From assembly GCA_018663815.1 (NCBI GenBank), contig JABJPQ010000263.1, positions 1 to 6,743 on the forward strand: DNA of 6,743 nucleotides, in the 5' to 3' direction. This document shows, piece by piece, positions 1 through 6,324 of the stretch. The position numbers were made by a program, and so were the translations under genes. Origin of the DNA: Halobacteriovoraceae bacterium. Its GTDB lineage: Bacteria > Bdellovibrionota > Bacteriovoracia > Bacteriovoracales > Bacteriovoracaceae. The notes below the pieces were generated by a model. The model did no database searches, was not told the DNA's origin, and saw only the letters and a program-made list of their open reading frames with translations. Within the stretch, counting starts at the first letter, position 1. Each line of letters begins with the position of its first letter.

Positions 1-252
1 ACTTTTTACATGTCAAATAACTTATTTGGATTTTTCTTACCAATAAAGCTTTCACCAAGCTTTAAGTATGATGTTCACTATAAAATCAAAGTTAATGGTA
101 AAAACTATGGGATCGTCTCACTTATGCATAATGATGCTTCTGGTGAAGGTGCTGGAGTTATTGTGCTCCTAACACTTAAAGATATCCGTGATGATAGAAG
201 TGCTAAAAAACTCCTTAAAATCTCAAAAAGAAGAAAAAGTAGAGTTTATTAG
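1..252 (+). CDS. Hypothetical protein, 3' part (gene starts before the window)
   Basis: The frame is open from base 1 to a TAG stop at 250-252. The first ATG is at 10, but no stop lies upstream and no Shine-Dalgarno can be seen in the nine bases before it, so I read this as the C-terminal part of a longer gene rather than a complete 80-residue protein. The visible protein has alternating polar and hydrophobic stretches that suggest beta strands (YDVHYKIKVNG, YGIVSLM, AGVIVLL) and ends in a very basic tail (KKLLKISKRRKSRVY). It contains DASGEG, which fits the loose PilZ pattern [DN]xSxxG, and the spacing from a strand-rich segment is not unlike PilZ. The RxxxR half of that motif would lie off-window, so this is only a hint. 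I do not recognise the family. Confidence 0.55.
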   Translation, partial: TFYMSNNLFGFFLPIKLSPSFKYDVHYKIKVNGKNYGIVSLMHNDASGEGAGVIVLLTLKDIRDDRSAKKLLKISKRRKSRVY

Positions 253-271
253 AAGTATAAACACTTAAAAT

Positions 272-310
272 CACATAGGGTAAGTGTATAAAAAAGCCTT
301 ACTCTATGTG
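272..310 (+). terminator. Imperfect 13-bp hairpin after the first gene, possible terminator
   Basis: Arms cacatagggtaag (272-284) and cttactctatgtg (298-310) pair over 13 positions with one G-U wobble, around a 13-nt loop. It sits 20 nt past the stop at 252, where a terminator is expected. The following bases (taacattttc) form only a weak U-rich tract, so it could be a weak terminator, an mRNA 3'-end stabiliser or a protein-binding site. Confidence 0.45.
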
Positions 311-345
311 TAACATTTTCAATACAATGTCTTCTCATAATTCAC

Positions 346-351
346 TATAGT
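346..351 (+). promoter_or_regulatory. Weak candidate -10 (TATAGT) for the ankyrin lipoprotein
   Basis: TATAGT at 346-351 matches the -10 consensus at four positions and lies 15 bases before the ATG at 367. No convincing -35 box is found at 16-18 bp. The ribosome binding site is also poor: only an A/G-rich taagaata precedes the ATG. This leaves the expression signals of the gene uncertain. Confidence 0.25.
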
Positions 352-366
352 AAAATCTTAAGAATA

Positions 367-1530
367 ATGAAGAAACTATTTTTAGCTCTCCTATTCACGC
401 TACTCGTTGTATCTTGTGGTAAAAAGATTGAGGACTCTGACAAGACTCCCCCTCGACCTCCCATAAATGAGCCTGGAGTTACTAAGACAGATTCAACAAT
501 TGATCAAGAACAAAAGCGCAGGCTTTTAAATGCAATTAATGCTAATGATTTAAACCTTGTAAATACAGAGCTCAAGAAAAGTGTTCATATCGACTATCAT
601 TTTACAAATGGCGAGACCCCACTGACCATGGCCATTCAAAAAGCAAAACCTCAAATTATTACCACTATTATAAACAAGGTATTAGCTCCAAACCTTAAAA
701 ACAAGATGGGAGTTGCCCCTCTTCACTTACTCGTCAAAACAAATAATTTTTCCAATTTAAAAACGATTATTCGACTAAAATCTATCGATATTGATATTCA
801 CGATAAAGATGGAAATTCACCATTGGCACTTGCTGTAGATTATAAAAATCAAAACATGGCCATTAAACTGTTAACATACGGTGCGGATTTTAATATTAAA
901 ATCCAAAAAGGTATCCGTCTAAATGCACTCCCAAGTGAATATAATTTTAAAAAGTTTAATAATTTAATTAGACTCATTGAATCTCACCCATTTGTCGCAA
1001 CTGAAAATTTTATTTTGGCCATAAAAACAGGAAATATTTACTTCACCGACTATCTCCTTAATAAATTTCCTGAGTATTACAATGATATACGTCTCAAAAA
1101 TGTCCTCAACGATGCGATTGATATTGAAAATAAACTTTACCAAACTCGAATGCTTGCAAGATTACTAAGGCGAGGCGCCAACCCAAATATTACTAACGAT
1201 CCTGAGCCGCCTTTAATTTACGCTGTTAAAAAAGCGCAAAAAAATCTTCTCAATATTCTTTTTAGCTATGGTGCAAAAGTAAATGTTTATGATCAAAATA
1301 ACCATAGCCCGTTGTATTATGCATCTAAAAATCTACACTATTACATGGCTAAAAAAATCAAAGAAAAATTATTATCCCGCAACGCCAATATCAGCCGCGA
1401 TGAAAGAAAGAAGATTTTAAAACAAGCTTGTCGAGTTGCTGGGTCAGTAAATGAAAACGGTCTTTATGAGAGTAATAGTACAATCTCAACGTATGATATG
1501 AAAAAAATGCTTGGATGCTATTCTCTTTAA
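367..1530 (+). CDS. Ankyrin-repeat lipoprotein
   Basis: A 387-residue exported protein. Residues 1-17 form a lipoprotein signal peptide (MKK start, hydrophobic FLALLFTLLVV, lipobox VVSC) with the lipidated Cys at 17. Gly at +2 gives no inner-membrane retention signal under the enterobacterial rule, so outer-membrane anchoring facing the periplasm is likely (inference). A proline-rich linker (about 25-40) follows. The rest is helical repeat with ankyrin signatures: NGETPLTMAI (81-90), GVAPLHLLV (115-123), KDGNSPLALAV (147-157) with YGADFNIK after it, LLRRGANPNI (266-275), PPLIYAV (281-287), YGAKVNVYDQNNHSPLYYAS (301-320). The middle (about 180-260) is too diverged to assign repeats. Ankyrin repeats bind proteins; the partner is unknown. 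Its TAA stop interlocks with the stop of the convergent methyltransferase, leaving no room for a private terminator. Confidence 0.88.
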   Translation: MKKLFLALLFTLLVVSCGKKIEDSDKTPPRPPINEPGVTKTDSTIDQEQKRRLLNAINANDLNLVNTELKKSVHIDYHFTNGETPLTMAIQKAKPQIITTIINKVLAPNLKNKMGVAPLHLLVKTNNFSNLKTIIRLKSIDIDIHDKDGNSPLALAVDYKNQNMAIKLLTYGADFNIKIQKGIRLNALPSEYNFKKFNNLIRLIESHPFVATENFILAIKTGNIYFTDYLLNKFPEYYNDIRLKNVLNDAIDIENKLYQTRMLARLLRRGANPNITNDPEPPLIYAVKKAQKNLLNILFSYGAKVNVYDQNNHSPLYYASKNLHYYMAKKIKEKLLSRNANISRDERKKILKQACRVAGSVNENGLYESNSTISTYDMKKMLGCYSL

Positions 1531-2651
1531 GCTGTCTTAGGCTTTTTATAGGTAAAAGCTGACTTCGTAAAACTAGGCTTATTCTTAAAAGAGATCTTAC
1601 TTACCTTAGCAAGATTAAACTCAATCTTCTTTAACTCTTTACCAAGACTTTTGGCCAGTTGTGGTGGTACTGAATTTCCAATTTGTTTAAACTGAGCAGT
1701 AACACTACCTTCAAAGATAAAAGTATTAGGAAAGCTCTGTAACCTTGCTGCCTCTCTAACAGTTAAGTAACGACACTCAAAAGGATGATAATACATAGTC
1801 CGAGACGTTAGTATGGTTGGGGCTGGCTCAGTCATAGGAAGTCTTTGCAATCTTGTTTGCCGAAAACGATTTTCATTCATATTTTCCCAATCAACATCAA
1901 ATCGTAACTTCTTAGGCAGAAAAGCTTTCTCGTCTCGTTGATAACGTATGCCTGATCCCGTTGGAATATGTTTTAATCTTTTTTTATCTAATAAGTTTGA
2001 AAGTTGAGATTTATCAACTTCATGGTTATAAATTTTTCCACTTTTTGTCTGTAAATCATTTAAAACCTGCTCAACACTAATTAATTCTTTTTTTATTCCA
2101 TGAGTCGCTTTAGGAAAGCGAGGAGCTCCTCCTTTCACACCCATTATAATTGCTCTTCGACGGCGAGAAGCCACCCCATATTGATCAGAGCTCATCACTT
2201 GAGCATCCATTTGGTAACCCATCTTTTCAAATGAAGTAAAAATCTTTTTTAATGTTTTTTCATTTTTTTTAGCAAGCATGCCAGTAACATTTTCAAAAAG
2301 AATAATCTTTGGTTCGGTTAATTTTACGATTCGTACAAACTGTTGAAATAATGAATTTCGTTTATCTTTAGAATCACCTCTTCCAACCGTAGAAAAACCT
2401 TGGCAAGGAGGTCCACCAACAACCATATCAACTTGATCAAAGTCAATATATTTAGCAAGCTCAGTTTTAGTAAGTTTATGAATATCTAGGTGAAGAGCGT
2501 GAGATTTTGGATGATTTCGGGCAAAGCTTTTGACAGCTGCTAACTCAAAATCAACCCCCAACAAACATTTATGGCCTGCGGCCTCTAATCCTTGGGAAAA
2601 ACCTCCACAGCCACTAAATAAATCGAGAAAATTATAATTATTTTTTTTCAT
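1527..2651 (-). CDS. DNA (cytosine-5-)-methyltransferase, apparently orphan
   Basis: A 374-residue C5 methyltransferase, full length for the family, transferring methyl from S-adenosylmethionine to cytosine in DNA. Motifs appear in canonical order: motif I FLDLFSGCGG (8-17, SAM binding); motif IV GGPPCQGFS (79-87) with catalytic Cys83; motif VI ENV (120-122); motif VIII QYGVASRRRR (157-166); motif IX around RLQRLPMTEPAPTI with LTVREAARLQSFP (296-308); motif X QIGNSVPP (323-330). The target-recognition region is between VIII and IX (about 180-265), so the site cannot be read off. Motif VIII has AS where many relatives have PQ. A basic tail (about 345-374) follows motif X. Last gene of a leftward cluster, 30 nt after the YggU gene, ATG preceded by AAAGAG. 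No restriction endonuclease is adjacent, so a housekeeping or epigenetic role, or a mate outside the window, is possible. Confidence 0.95.
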   Translation of the reverse strand: MKKNNYNFLDLFSGCGGFSQGLEAAGHKCLLGVDFELAAVKSFARNHPKSHALHLDIHKLTKTELAKYIDFDQVDMVVGGPPCQGFSTVGRGDSKDKRNSLFQQFVRIVKLTEPKIILFENVTGMLAKKNEKTLKKIFTSFEKMGYQMDAQVMSSDQYGVASRRRRAIIMGVKGGAPRFPKATHGIKKELISVEQVLNDLQTKSGKIYNHEVDKSQLSNLLDKKRLKHIPTGSGIRYQRDEKAFLPKKLRFDVDWENMNENRFRQTRLQRLPMTEPAPTILTSRTMYYHPFECRYLTVREAARLQSFPNTFIFEGSVTAQFKQIGNSVPPQLAKSLGKELKKIEFNLAKVSKISFKNKPSFTKSAFTYKKPKTA

Positions 2652-2681
2652 TGAGCTCTTTATTTTAAGTATTTTAGAAAA

Positions 2682-2984
2682 CTATTCTAACTGTACCTGA
2701 AGTTTTCTGTCTAGTACTATAGTTGCTTCTGCAATAAAAAGATCTTTAAGCCGACTTTGTTGTCCACGAATAATTTCAATTTGGGATTTTCTTATAGATA
2801 GATTTTTAGCCATAAACTCAATAACAGCTTTATTCGCCTTGCCCTCTACAGGCAAAGACTTAATCCGTAATTTTATACGACTTGGCTCGCCATAAAAGCC
2901 ACTGAACTCATTTTTACTGGCTCCAGGTTGGACATAAAGCTTTAATATGGTTCCTTCTTTATGGGGTATAATCCATGCCTTCAC
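2682..2984 (-). CDS. YggU/DUF167 (UPF0235) family protein
   Basis: A 100-residue cytoplasmic protein of the widespread YggU/DUF167 family, whose biochemical function is not established. Family signatures are visible: LYVQPGASKNEFSG (16-29), LPVEGKANKAVIEFMAK (44-60), and the GQQSRLKDL segment (74-82). Length is typical. The start is GTG at 2984-2982, immediately after the TAA stop of the upstream membrane-protein gene (zero spacing). An AAAAAAGG Shine-Dalgarno lies within the last codons of that gene, 8 nt before the GTG. This arrangement implies one transcript and translational coupling. Stop is TAG at 2684-2682. Confidence 0.93.
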   Translation of the reverse strand: MKAWIIPHKEGTILKLYVQPGASKNEFSGFYGEPSRIKLRIKSLPVEGKANKAVIEFMAKNLSIRKSQIEIIRGQQSRLKDLFIAEATIVLDRKLQVQLE

Positions 2985-3662
2985 TTAAAATGCCTTTTTT
3001 TTGAATTGATAGATAATTTTTTTAGCTGCAAAAGGGAAAAGCCCTAGTAAAGTAAGCGATAATATAATTTGCGGATTCATAATTTCTTGAATGCTCTCAA
3101 GTCTAGCTAACTGAACTCCCGCATTCACATAAACAATTGTTCCAGCAAGCATGCCTATTTGAGAAATAACAAAATACCGTCTTACCGAAATACGTGTTAA
3201 ACCCATAACTAAGTTGATAACAAAAAAAGGGATGATCGGTACAACTCTTAGGGTAAATAAATAAAAAGATCCTTCTTTCTCCATCCCGGCATTTATAATT
3301 TTTAGTCGTTTAGAAAATTTCTTTTCAATATAATCTGCCAGTAATATTCTCGCGAAATAAAATGAAACTGTAGCTCCAATCGTTGAAGCAAATGAGATAA
3401 TTAGTAGTCCTGTCCAAAACCCAAAGACTGCACCTCCCAACAATGTTAAAACCGTTGCAATGGGAAGCGAAAGAGCAGTTGAGAAGATATAAACACAAAA
3501 ATACAAACCTATAGACATAAATTTGTTTTGAACATAGTAGTTTTGAAGTTCAATTTGGTTTTGTTTGATGATGTCAAATGTTACATATTGTTCAAGTTCA
3601 AAGTACTTGATTGTAACAACCGACAAAATGACAATACTAATGATGAGTATTTTTTTTATCAC
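2985..3662 (-). CDS. TVP38/TMEM64 (VTT domain) family inner-membrane protein
   Basis: A 225-residue polytopic membrane protein of the DedA/TVP38/TMEM64 (VTT) superfamily; members are linked to lipid scrambling or transport and membrane homeostasis, but the role of this one is not known. Hydrophobic segments lie near residues 4-20, 50-75, 82-105, 134-155, 163-183 and 197-215. Hallmarks are the LPIATVLTLLGGAVFGFWTG segment (66-85) with its GGxxFG core, the Arg at 105 after it, and LRVVPIIPFFVINLVMGLT (138-156), the RxxPxxPxxxxN re-entrant-type motif. The start is GTG at 3662-3660: AGGGAG lies 4 nt upstream and no ATG occurs in frame before residue 49. First gene of the leftward cluster with YggU and the methyltransferase. 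C-terminus is basic (KKKAF). Confidence 0.9.
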   Translation of the reverse strand: MIKKILIISIVILSVVTIKYFELEQYVTFDIIKQNQIELQNYYVQNKFMSIGLYFCVYIFSTALSLPIATVLTLLGGAVFGFWTGLLIISFASTIGATVSFYFARILLADYIEKKFSKRLKIINAGMEKEGSFYLFTLRVVPIIPFFVINLVMGLTRISVRRYFVISQIGMLAGTIVYVNAGVQLARLESIQEIMNPQIILSLTLLGLFPFAAKKIIYQFKKKAF

Positions 3663-3666
3663 TCAA

Positions 3667-3672
3667 CTCCCT
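3667..3672 (-). promoter_or_regulatory. Ribosome binding site supporting the GTG start at 3662
   Basis: On the minus strand AGGGAG is followed by TTGA and then GTG. The 4-nt spacing is short but usable, and it decides the GTG start of the VTT-family gene because no in-frame ATG is near. Confidence 0.6.
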
Positions 3673-3719
3673 ATAAAAGCTTAAACTAAGTGTCGTTTAG
3701 CTACAAAACATTACATTAT

Positions 3720-3748
3720 TTGACACCTAAATACACCACTGATAGCGT
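3720..3748 (+). promoter_or_regulatory. Sigma-70-type promoter for the cysteine-repeat secreted protein
   Basis: A perfect -35 TTGACA (3720-3725) is followed after exactly 17 bp by TAGCGT (3743-3748). The latter has the key T1, A2 and T6 of the -10 and is preceded by TG plus one base (3740-3742), an extended -10. Transcription would begin near 3755, giving a leader of about 24 nt. The spacer 3663-3778 is a divergent intergenic region; I could not find an equally good promoter for the leftward cluster in it. Confidence 0.62.
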
Positions 3749-3767
3749 ACTTACATAATGAACCATT

Positions 3768-3772
3768 AGGAG
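3768..3772 (+). promoter_or_regulatory. Strong Shine-Dalgarno AGGAG for the gene at 3779
   Basis: AGGAG with 6-nt spacing to ATG 3779-3781. A nearer ATG at 3774-3776 is out of frame and too close to the Shine-Dalgarno, so 3779 is the start. Confidence 0.75.
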
Positions 3773-3778
3773 CATGTT

Positions 3779-4282
3779 ATGAAAGTTTTTTTTATGCTAA
3801 GTCTTTTATTAACCTCACTAGCTAGCTTTGCAACTGATGAGTTCGATCAGCGCCCGGGTTATTGCCCGCAACTACCTAGCATACAGTGTGAACAAAAAAT
3901 TATTTCAAAGATACCTTTTTGGGAACGTAATGACGCTAGAGAGCTGCAAGAAATATCTAGATCTTGTCTTGGCAATGAAAAAGCAAGCTGTCTAAACATT
4001 ATTATGAAAAAAGTACCAAGATGGGAAACTAATAACCTAAGGGATTTAACGAGAATTGCAAAAAGTTGTCAACTTACCAATACCGAATGTTTGATATATA
4101 TAGCCAATAAAATTCCTGACTATGATTTTAATCAAATCAGTGAAACCAATAAAGTTGCGAGAGCTTGTGCAAATGCAAGTGTCACTTGTATAGAACAAAA
4201 GTGTTCGAGTCTTGATTATAATTGTCACTTTACTGATGGTCTTTTAAAAGCTGCAAGCCGGTGCTATCAAGCATGTGATTAA
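3779..4282 (+). CDS. Secreted protein of four tandem Cys-x25/24-Cys repeats, function unknown
   Basis: A 167-residue exported protein I cannot assign to a family. Residues 1-18 are a Sec signal peptide (MK start, hydrophobic core FFMLSLLLTSL, SFA then TDE, cleavage probably after Ala18). The mature part has 12 Cys. Four repeats start at Cys 37, 71, 104 and 137; their second Cys is at 63, 97, 130 and 162, so the internal spacing is 25, 25, 25 and 24 residues and the period 33-34. The first three share the form Cys-x3-I-x2-K-[IV]-P-[FRD]-[WY] followed by an Asn-rich turn and a helix ending [SA]-C. The fourth is diverged and has extra Cys at 142 and 149; Cys29 and Cys166 flank the array. The pattern suggests helical hairpins stapled by disulfides in the periplasm or outside the cell (inference). 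It has its own strong promoter and RBS, and its stop interlocks with that of the HNH gene. Confidence 0.85.
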   Translation: MKVFFMLSLLLTSLASFATDEFDQRPGYCPQLPSIQCEQKIISKIPFWERNDARELQEISRSCLGNEKASCLNIIMKKVPRWETNNLRDLTRIAKSCQLTNTECLIYIANKIPDYDFNQISETNKVARACANASVTCIEQKCSSLDYNCHFTDGLLKAASRCYQACD

Positions 4283-4782
4283 AAATTAAACCAATCTTTC
4301 CAAAGTATTTTTTCGCTTTGACCAAGTTTTTTTAAAAAAAGACTTAACCACTTTGGCTCAAAAGGTTTTTTAATTAAGTTAAATTGACTGTCACATAGAA
4401 GCGTATCTGATTTTTTATTATTGCATCGCCCACACGCCGCTACAATATTTTCCCAATCCGTCTTACCACCCTTTGACTTTGGGTAAACATGATCGAGTGT
4501 TAACTCTTTTGCAATAAATTTTCCACTGCAATATTGGCAAGTAAAATTATCTCGATAAAAAATATTCATCCGAGAAAATTTAACTTGATGGATATCTCCT
4601 ATTTTGCAAAATAGCCGCATAACTTTTGGAAGTTTAAATGATTTAGAAGTAGATCTAATTTCAATGTTTTGATGATGCTCAACAACTTCAGCTCGCTCAG
4701 TGAAAAATAAAGTCAGCGCTTTTTTCCAATCAATCATTTGCAACGGGTAATAACTAGAATCCAACAATAACGTCTGTCTCAT
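4279..4782 (-). CDS. HNH endonuclease-fold protein
   Basis: A 167-residue protein of a common stand-alone HNH family. The N-terminal domain (1-60) has the LLLDSSYYPLQMIDWKKAL opening and a KAEVVE-like TERAEVVEH, typical of this group. The nuclease module has the zinc pair CQYC (82-85), catalytic core LDHVYPKSKGG (96-106, His98), WENIV (110-114) and the second zinc pair with HNH Asn, CGRCNNKK (117-124), so it looks catalytically intact. Family members cut or nick DNA, or are assumed to; a biological role is not established. ATG at 4782 is preceded by AGGAG (4793-4789, 6-nt spacing). It is on the same strand as the methyltransferase but separated from it by an opposite-strand gene and two others, so a restriction-modification pairing is not supported. 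Confidence 0.9.
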   Translation of the reverse strand: MRQTLLLDSSYYPLQMIDWKKALTLFFTERAEVVEHHQNIEIRSTSKSFKLPKVMRLFCKIGDIHQVKFSRMNIFYRDNFTCQYCSGKFIAKELTLDHVYPKSKGGKTDWENIVAACGRCNNKKSDTLLCDSQFNLIKKPFEPKWLSLFLKKLGQSEKILWKDWFNF

Positions 4783-4788
4783 AGTACT

Positions 4789-4793
4789 CTCCT
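4789..4793 (-). promoter_or_regulatory. Shine-Dalgarno AGGAG of the HNH gene
   Basis: On the minus strand AGGAG precedes the ATG at 4782 by 6 nt. A possible -10, TATAGT (4812-4807), is correctly distanced from it, but no recognisable -35 accompanies it. Confidence 0.6.
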
Positions 4794-4876
4794 ACCTCTA
4801 TTTTACACTATAAAGGCCAGATCACGAAATATAAGGGCATTCTTGTGCTTAAAGGGCTCTAAACCCTACAAAACAC

Positions 4877-4905
4877 TAGACGATTAAGTGAAACTCTTTG
4901 ATAAT
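4877..4905 (+). promoter_or_regulatory. Candidate promoter for the ampG-family gene
   Basis: TAGACG (4877-4882, four of six matches to TTGACA) and GATAAT (4900-4905, five of six to TATAAT) are separated by 17 bp. The start point would be about 4912, leaving a leader near 22 nt before ATG 4934. The Shine-Dalgarno there is weak (gtgag in caagtgagacata). The rest of the 4783-4933 spacer holds a short AGGG/CCCT inverted repeat (about 4853-4867) with no clear role. Confidence 0.5.
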
Positions 4906-4933
4906 TTTATTAACATTTAGCAAGTGAGACATA

Positions 4934-6238
4934 ATGATAGATAAAGCAAAAAAATTAAGCTTAAAAGAAGTTTTACTCAATAAGCGTATGATGATCTGCA
5001 TATTAAATGGTTTCACTTCTGGCCTTCCCCTTTATTTCTTAGCTCAACTAATCCCGGCATGGCTAAGATCTGAGCAAGTAGACCTTAAAACCATTGGTTT
5101 TTTCGGGCTTGTTTTACTCCCCTTTTCATTTAAATATCTGTGGGCGCCATTTTTAGATCGGTATGTTCCCCCATTTCTAGGTCGACGCAGAGGCTGGATG
5201 CTTATCTCACAGATTCTGCTATTAATGACCATGGTTATTTTGGCCGTATTAGACGCTAAGATTGATACCACGCTCATACTTTATACCGGACTTGCAATTG
5301 GATTTTTTTCAGCAACCCAAGATATTGTACTCGATGCCTATCGAAGAGAGCTATTACCTGACGAAGAATTAGGCCTTGGAAACTCATACTATGCTAATGC
5401 TTATCGTGTCTCAGGATTTATTCCTGGTGGGCTTGGTTTAATACTAGCCGATTATATGCCTTGGTCAGCAGTTTTTATAATCGTTTCATGTTTTATGTTT
5501 GTAGGAATTTTACATACATTTTGGATTGATGAACAAGTTGAAGAAGCAGCGGTTCCCCAGAGTCTCAAGGAAGCTGTTATTGAGCCTTTTAAGGAATTTT
5601 TTAAACGTGACGGGTTCAAACAGGGACTACTCATCATATTATTTATTTTCTTCTATAAATTTGGAGATACCATAGCGACAACTTTGATCACTCCATTTTA
5701 TCTGGATGTTGGATTTAGTAAATCTGTCATAGGAACCGTGGCAAAGCTTGTAGGCATATGGTCTATGTTAATCGGCGGCTTTATTGGCGGAATAATTATG
5801 TTTAAAATTGGAATCAATAAATCCTTATGGGTTTTTGGGTTCGTGCAAATGGCTTCTATACTTGGCTTTGCCGTTTTAAATGAAGTTGGACCTAACGTCA
5901 TGGTTTTGTCGGCCGTTATTGGTTTTGAGTATCTTGGAGTTGGACTTGGTTCAGCAGCTCTAATGGGCTTTATTGCCAGTAAAACAAGTAAGAATTTTAC
6001 TGGCACCCAGCTAGCATTACTCACTTCCATCTTTGCCATTCCAAAATCATTTTCTGGAATTTTAGCAGGAATTATTATTGAAGGAGTAAAACCAGGTGAT
6101 GGAATCTTCTTTAGATTACTTGGAACGATGGATGGTTTTGGTTACACAACTTTCTTTTTAATCTGTACCGTGTTGGCAGTTCCTGGCATGTTCCTGCTTT
6201 TTTGGATGGCCCCATGGAACGGAAAGCTTGATAATTAG
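4934..6238 (+). CDS. ampG: AmpG-family muropeptide permease (MFS)
   Basis: A 434-residue inner-membrane transporter of the major facilitator superfamily, AmpG branch. AmpG imports GlcNAc-1,6-anhydro-MurNAc and its peptides, released by cell-wall turnover, into the cytoplasm using the proton gradient, and so feeds peptidoglycan recycling and, in some species, beta-lactamase induction. Branch-specific motifs are clear: GFTSGLPLY (26-34), WAPFLDRY (70-77), PPFLGRRRGWM (79-89, the MFS loop 2-3 basic motif), SATQDIVLDAYRRE (126-139) and an LGLGNSYYANAYR segment (146-158). About twelve hydrophobic segments span the chain, with a charged central loop near 196-230. It is somewhat shorter than the E. 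coli protein because of a short C-terminus. It stands alone, divergent from the HNH gene and upstream of tRNA-Leu; no ampD or nagZ is nearby. Substrate is inferred from family. Confidence 0.9.
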   Translation: MIDKAKKLSLKEVLLNKRMMICILNGFTSGLPLYFLAQLIPAWLRSEQVDLKTIGFFGLVLLPFSFKYLWAPFLDRYVPPFLGRRRGWMLISQILLLMTMVILAVLDAKIDTTLILYTGLAIGFFSATQDIVLDAYRRELLPDEELGLGNSYYANAYRVSGFIPGGLGLILADYMPWSAVFIIVSCFMFVGILHTFWIDEQVEEAAVPQSLKEAVIEPFKEFFKRDGFKQGLLIILFIFFYKFGDTIATTLITPFYLDVGFSKSVIGTVAKLVGIWSMLIGGFIGGIIMFKIGINKSLWVFGFVQMASILGFAVLNEVGPNVMVLSAVIGFEYLGVGLGSAALMGFIASKTSKNFTGTQLALLTSIFAIPKSFSGILAGIIIEGVKPGDGIFFRLLGTMDGFGYTTFFLICTVLAVPGMFLLFWMAPWNGKLDN

Positions 6239-6274
6239 TTCTAATTCATTTAGTATTATTTAATCTTTTTAACG

Positions 6275-6303
6275 TGCACTAGTGAAGAATACTGTGCTAG
6301 AAG
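6275..6303 (+). promoter_or_regulatory. Candidate extended -10 promoter of tRNA-Leu
   Basis: TAGAAG (6298-6303) preceded by TGC forms an extended -10, and TGCACT (6275-6280) sits 17 bp upstream as a weak -35. Transcription would begin near 6310, a 15-nt leader before the tRNA. The 6239-6324 spacer contains no clear terminator for ampG, so read-through into the tRNA is an alternative. Confidence 0.4.
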
Positions 6304-6324
6304 AAAAAAGTTTGACCTAAAAAT

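Noticed and set aside
1541..1559. Hairpin gctttt/aaaagc just past the lipoprotein stop as a terminator
   Set aside because: A six-bp AT-rich stem without a following T tract, inside methyltransferase coding sequence.
3678..3706. TTGTAG-17-TAAGCT as promoter of the leftward VTT cluster
   Set aside because: Only three of six matches in each box, and the start point would fall on the ribosome binding site.
4046..4228. Leftward 60-codon frame inside the secreted repeat protein gene
   Set aside because: Lies entirely within a well supported gene on the other strand and has no ribosome binding site or recognisable domain.
4301..4320. Hairpin caaag/ctttg followed by T-rich sequence as terminator of the secreted protein gene
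   Set aside because: Only a 5-bp stem with a 10-nt loop, three bases away from the T run, and located inside HNH coding sequence; too weak to call.
1527..4782. Methyltransferase and HNH protein as a restriction-modification pair
   Set aside because: They are on the same strand but more than 1.6 kb apart, with two unrelated genes and an opposite-strand gene with its own promoter between them, and the HNH protein belongs to a widespread stand-alone family.
5044..6039. Three leftward frames within ampG (5044-5277, 5452-5637, 5698-6039)
   Set aside because: All are antisense to clear AmpG coding sequence, low-complexity in composition (Pro/Ser/Thr/Ile rich) and without start signals.
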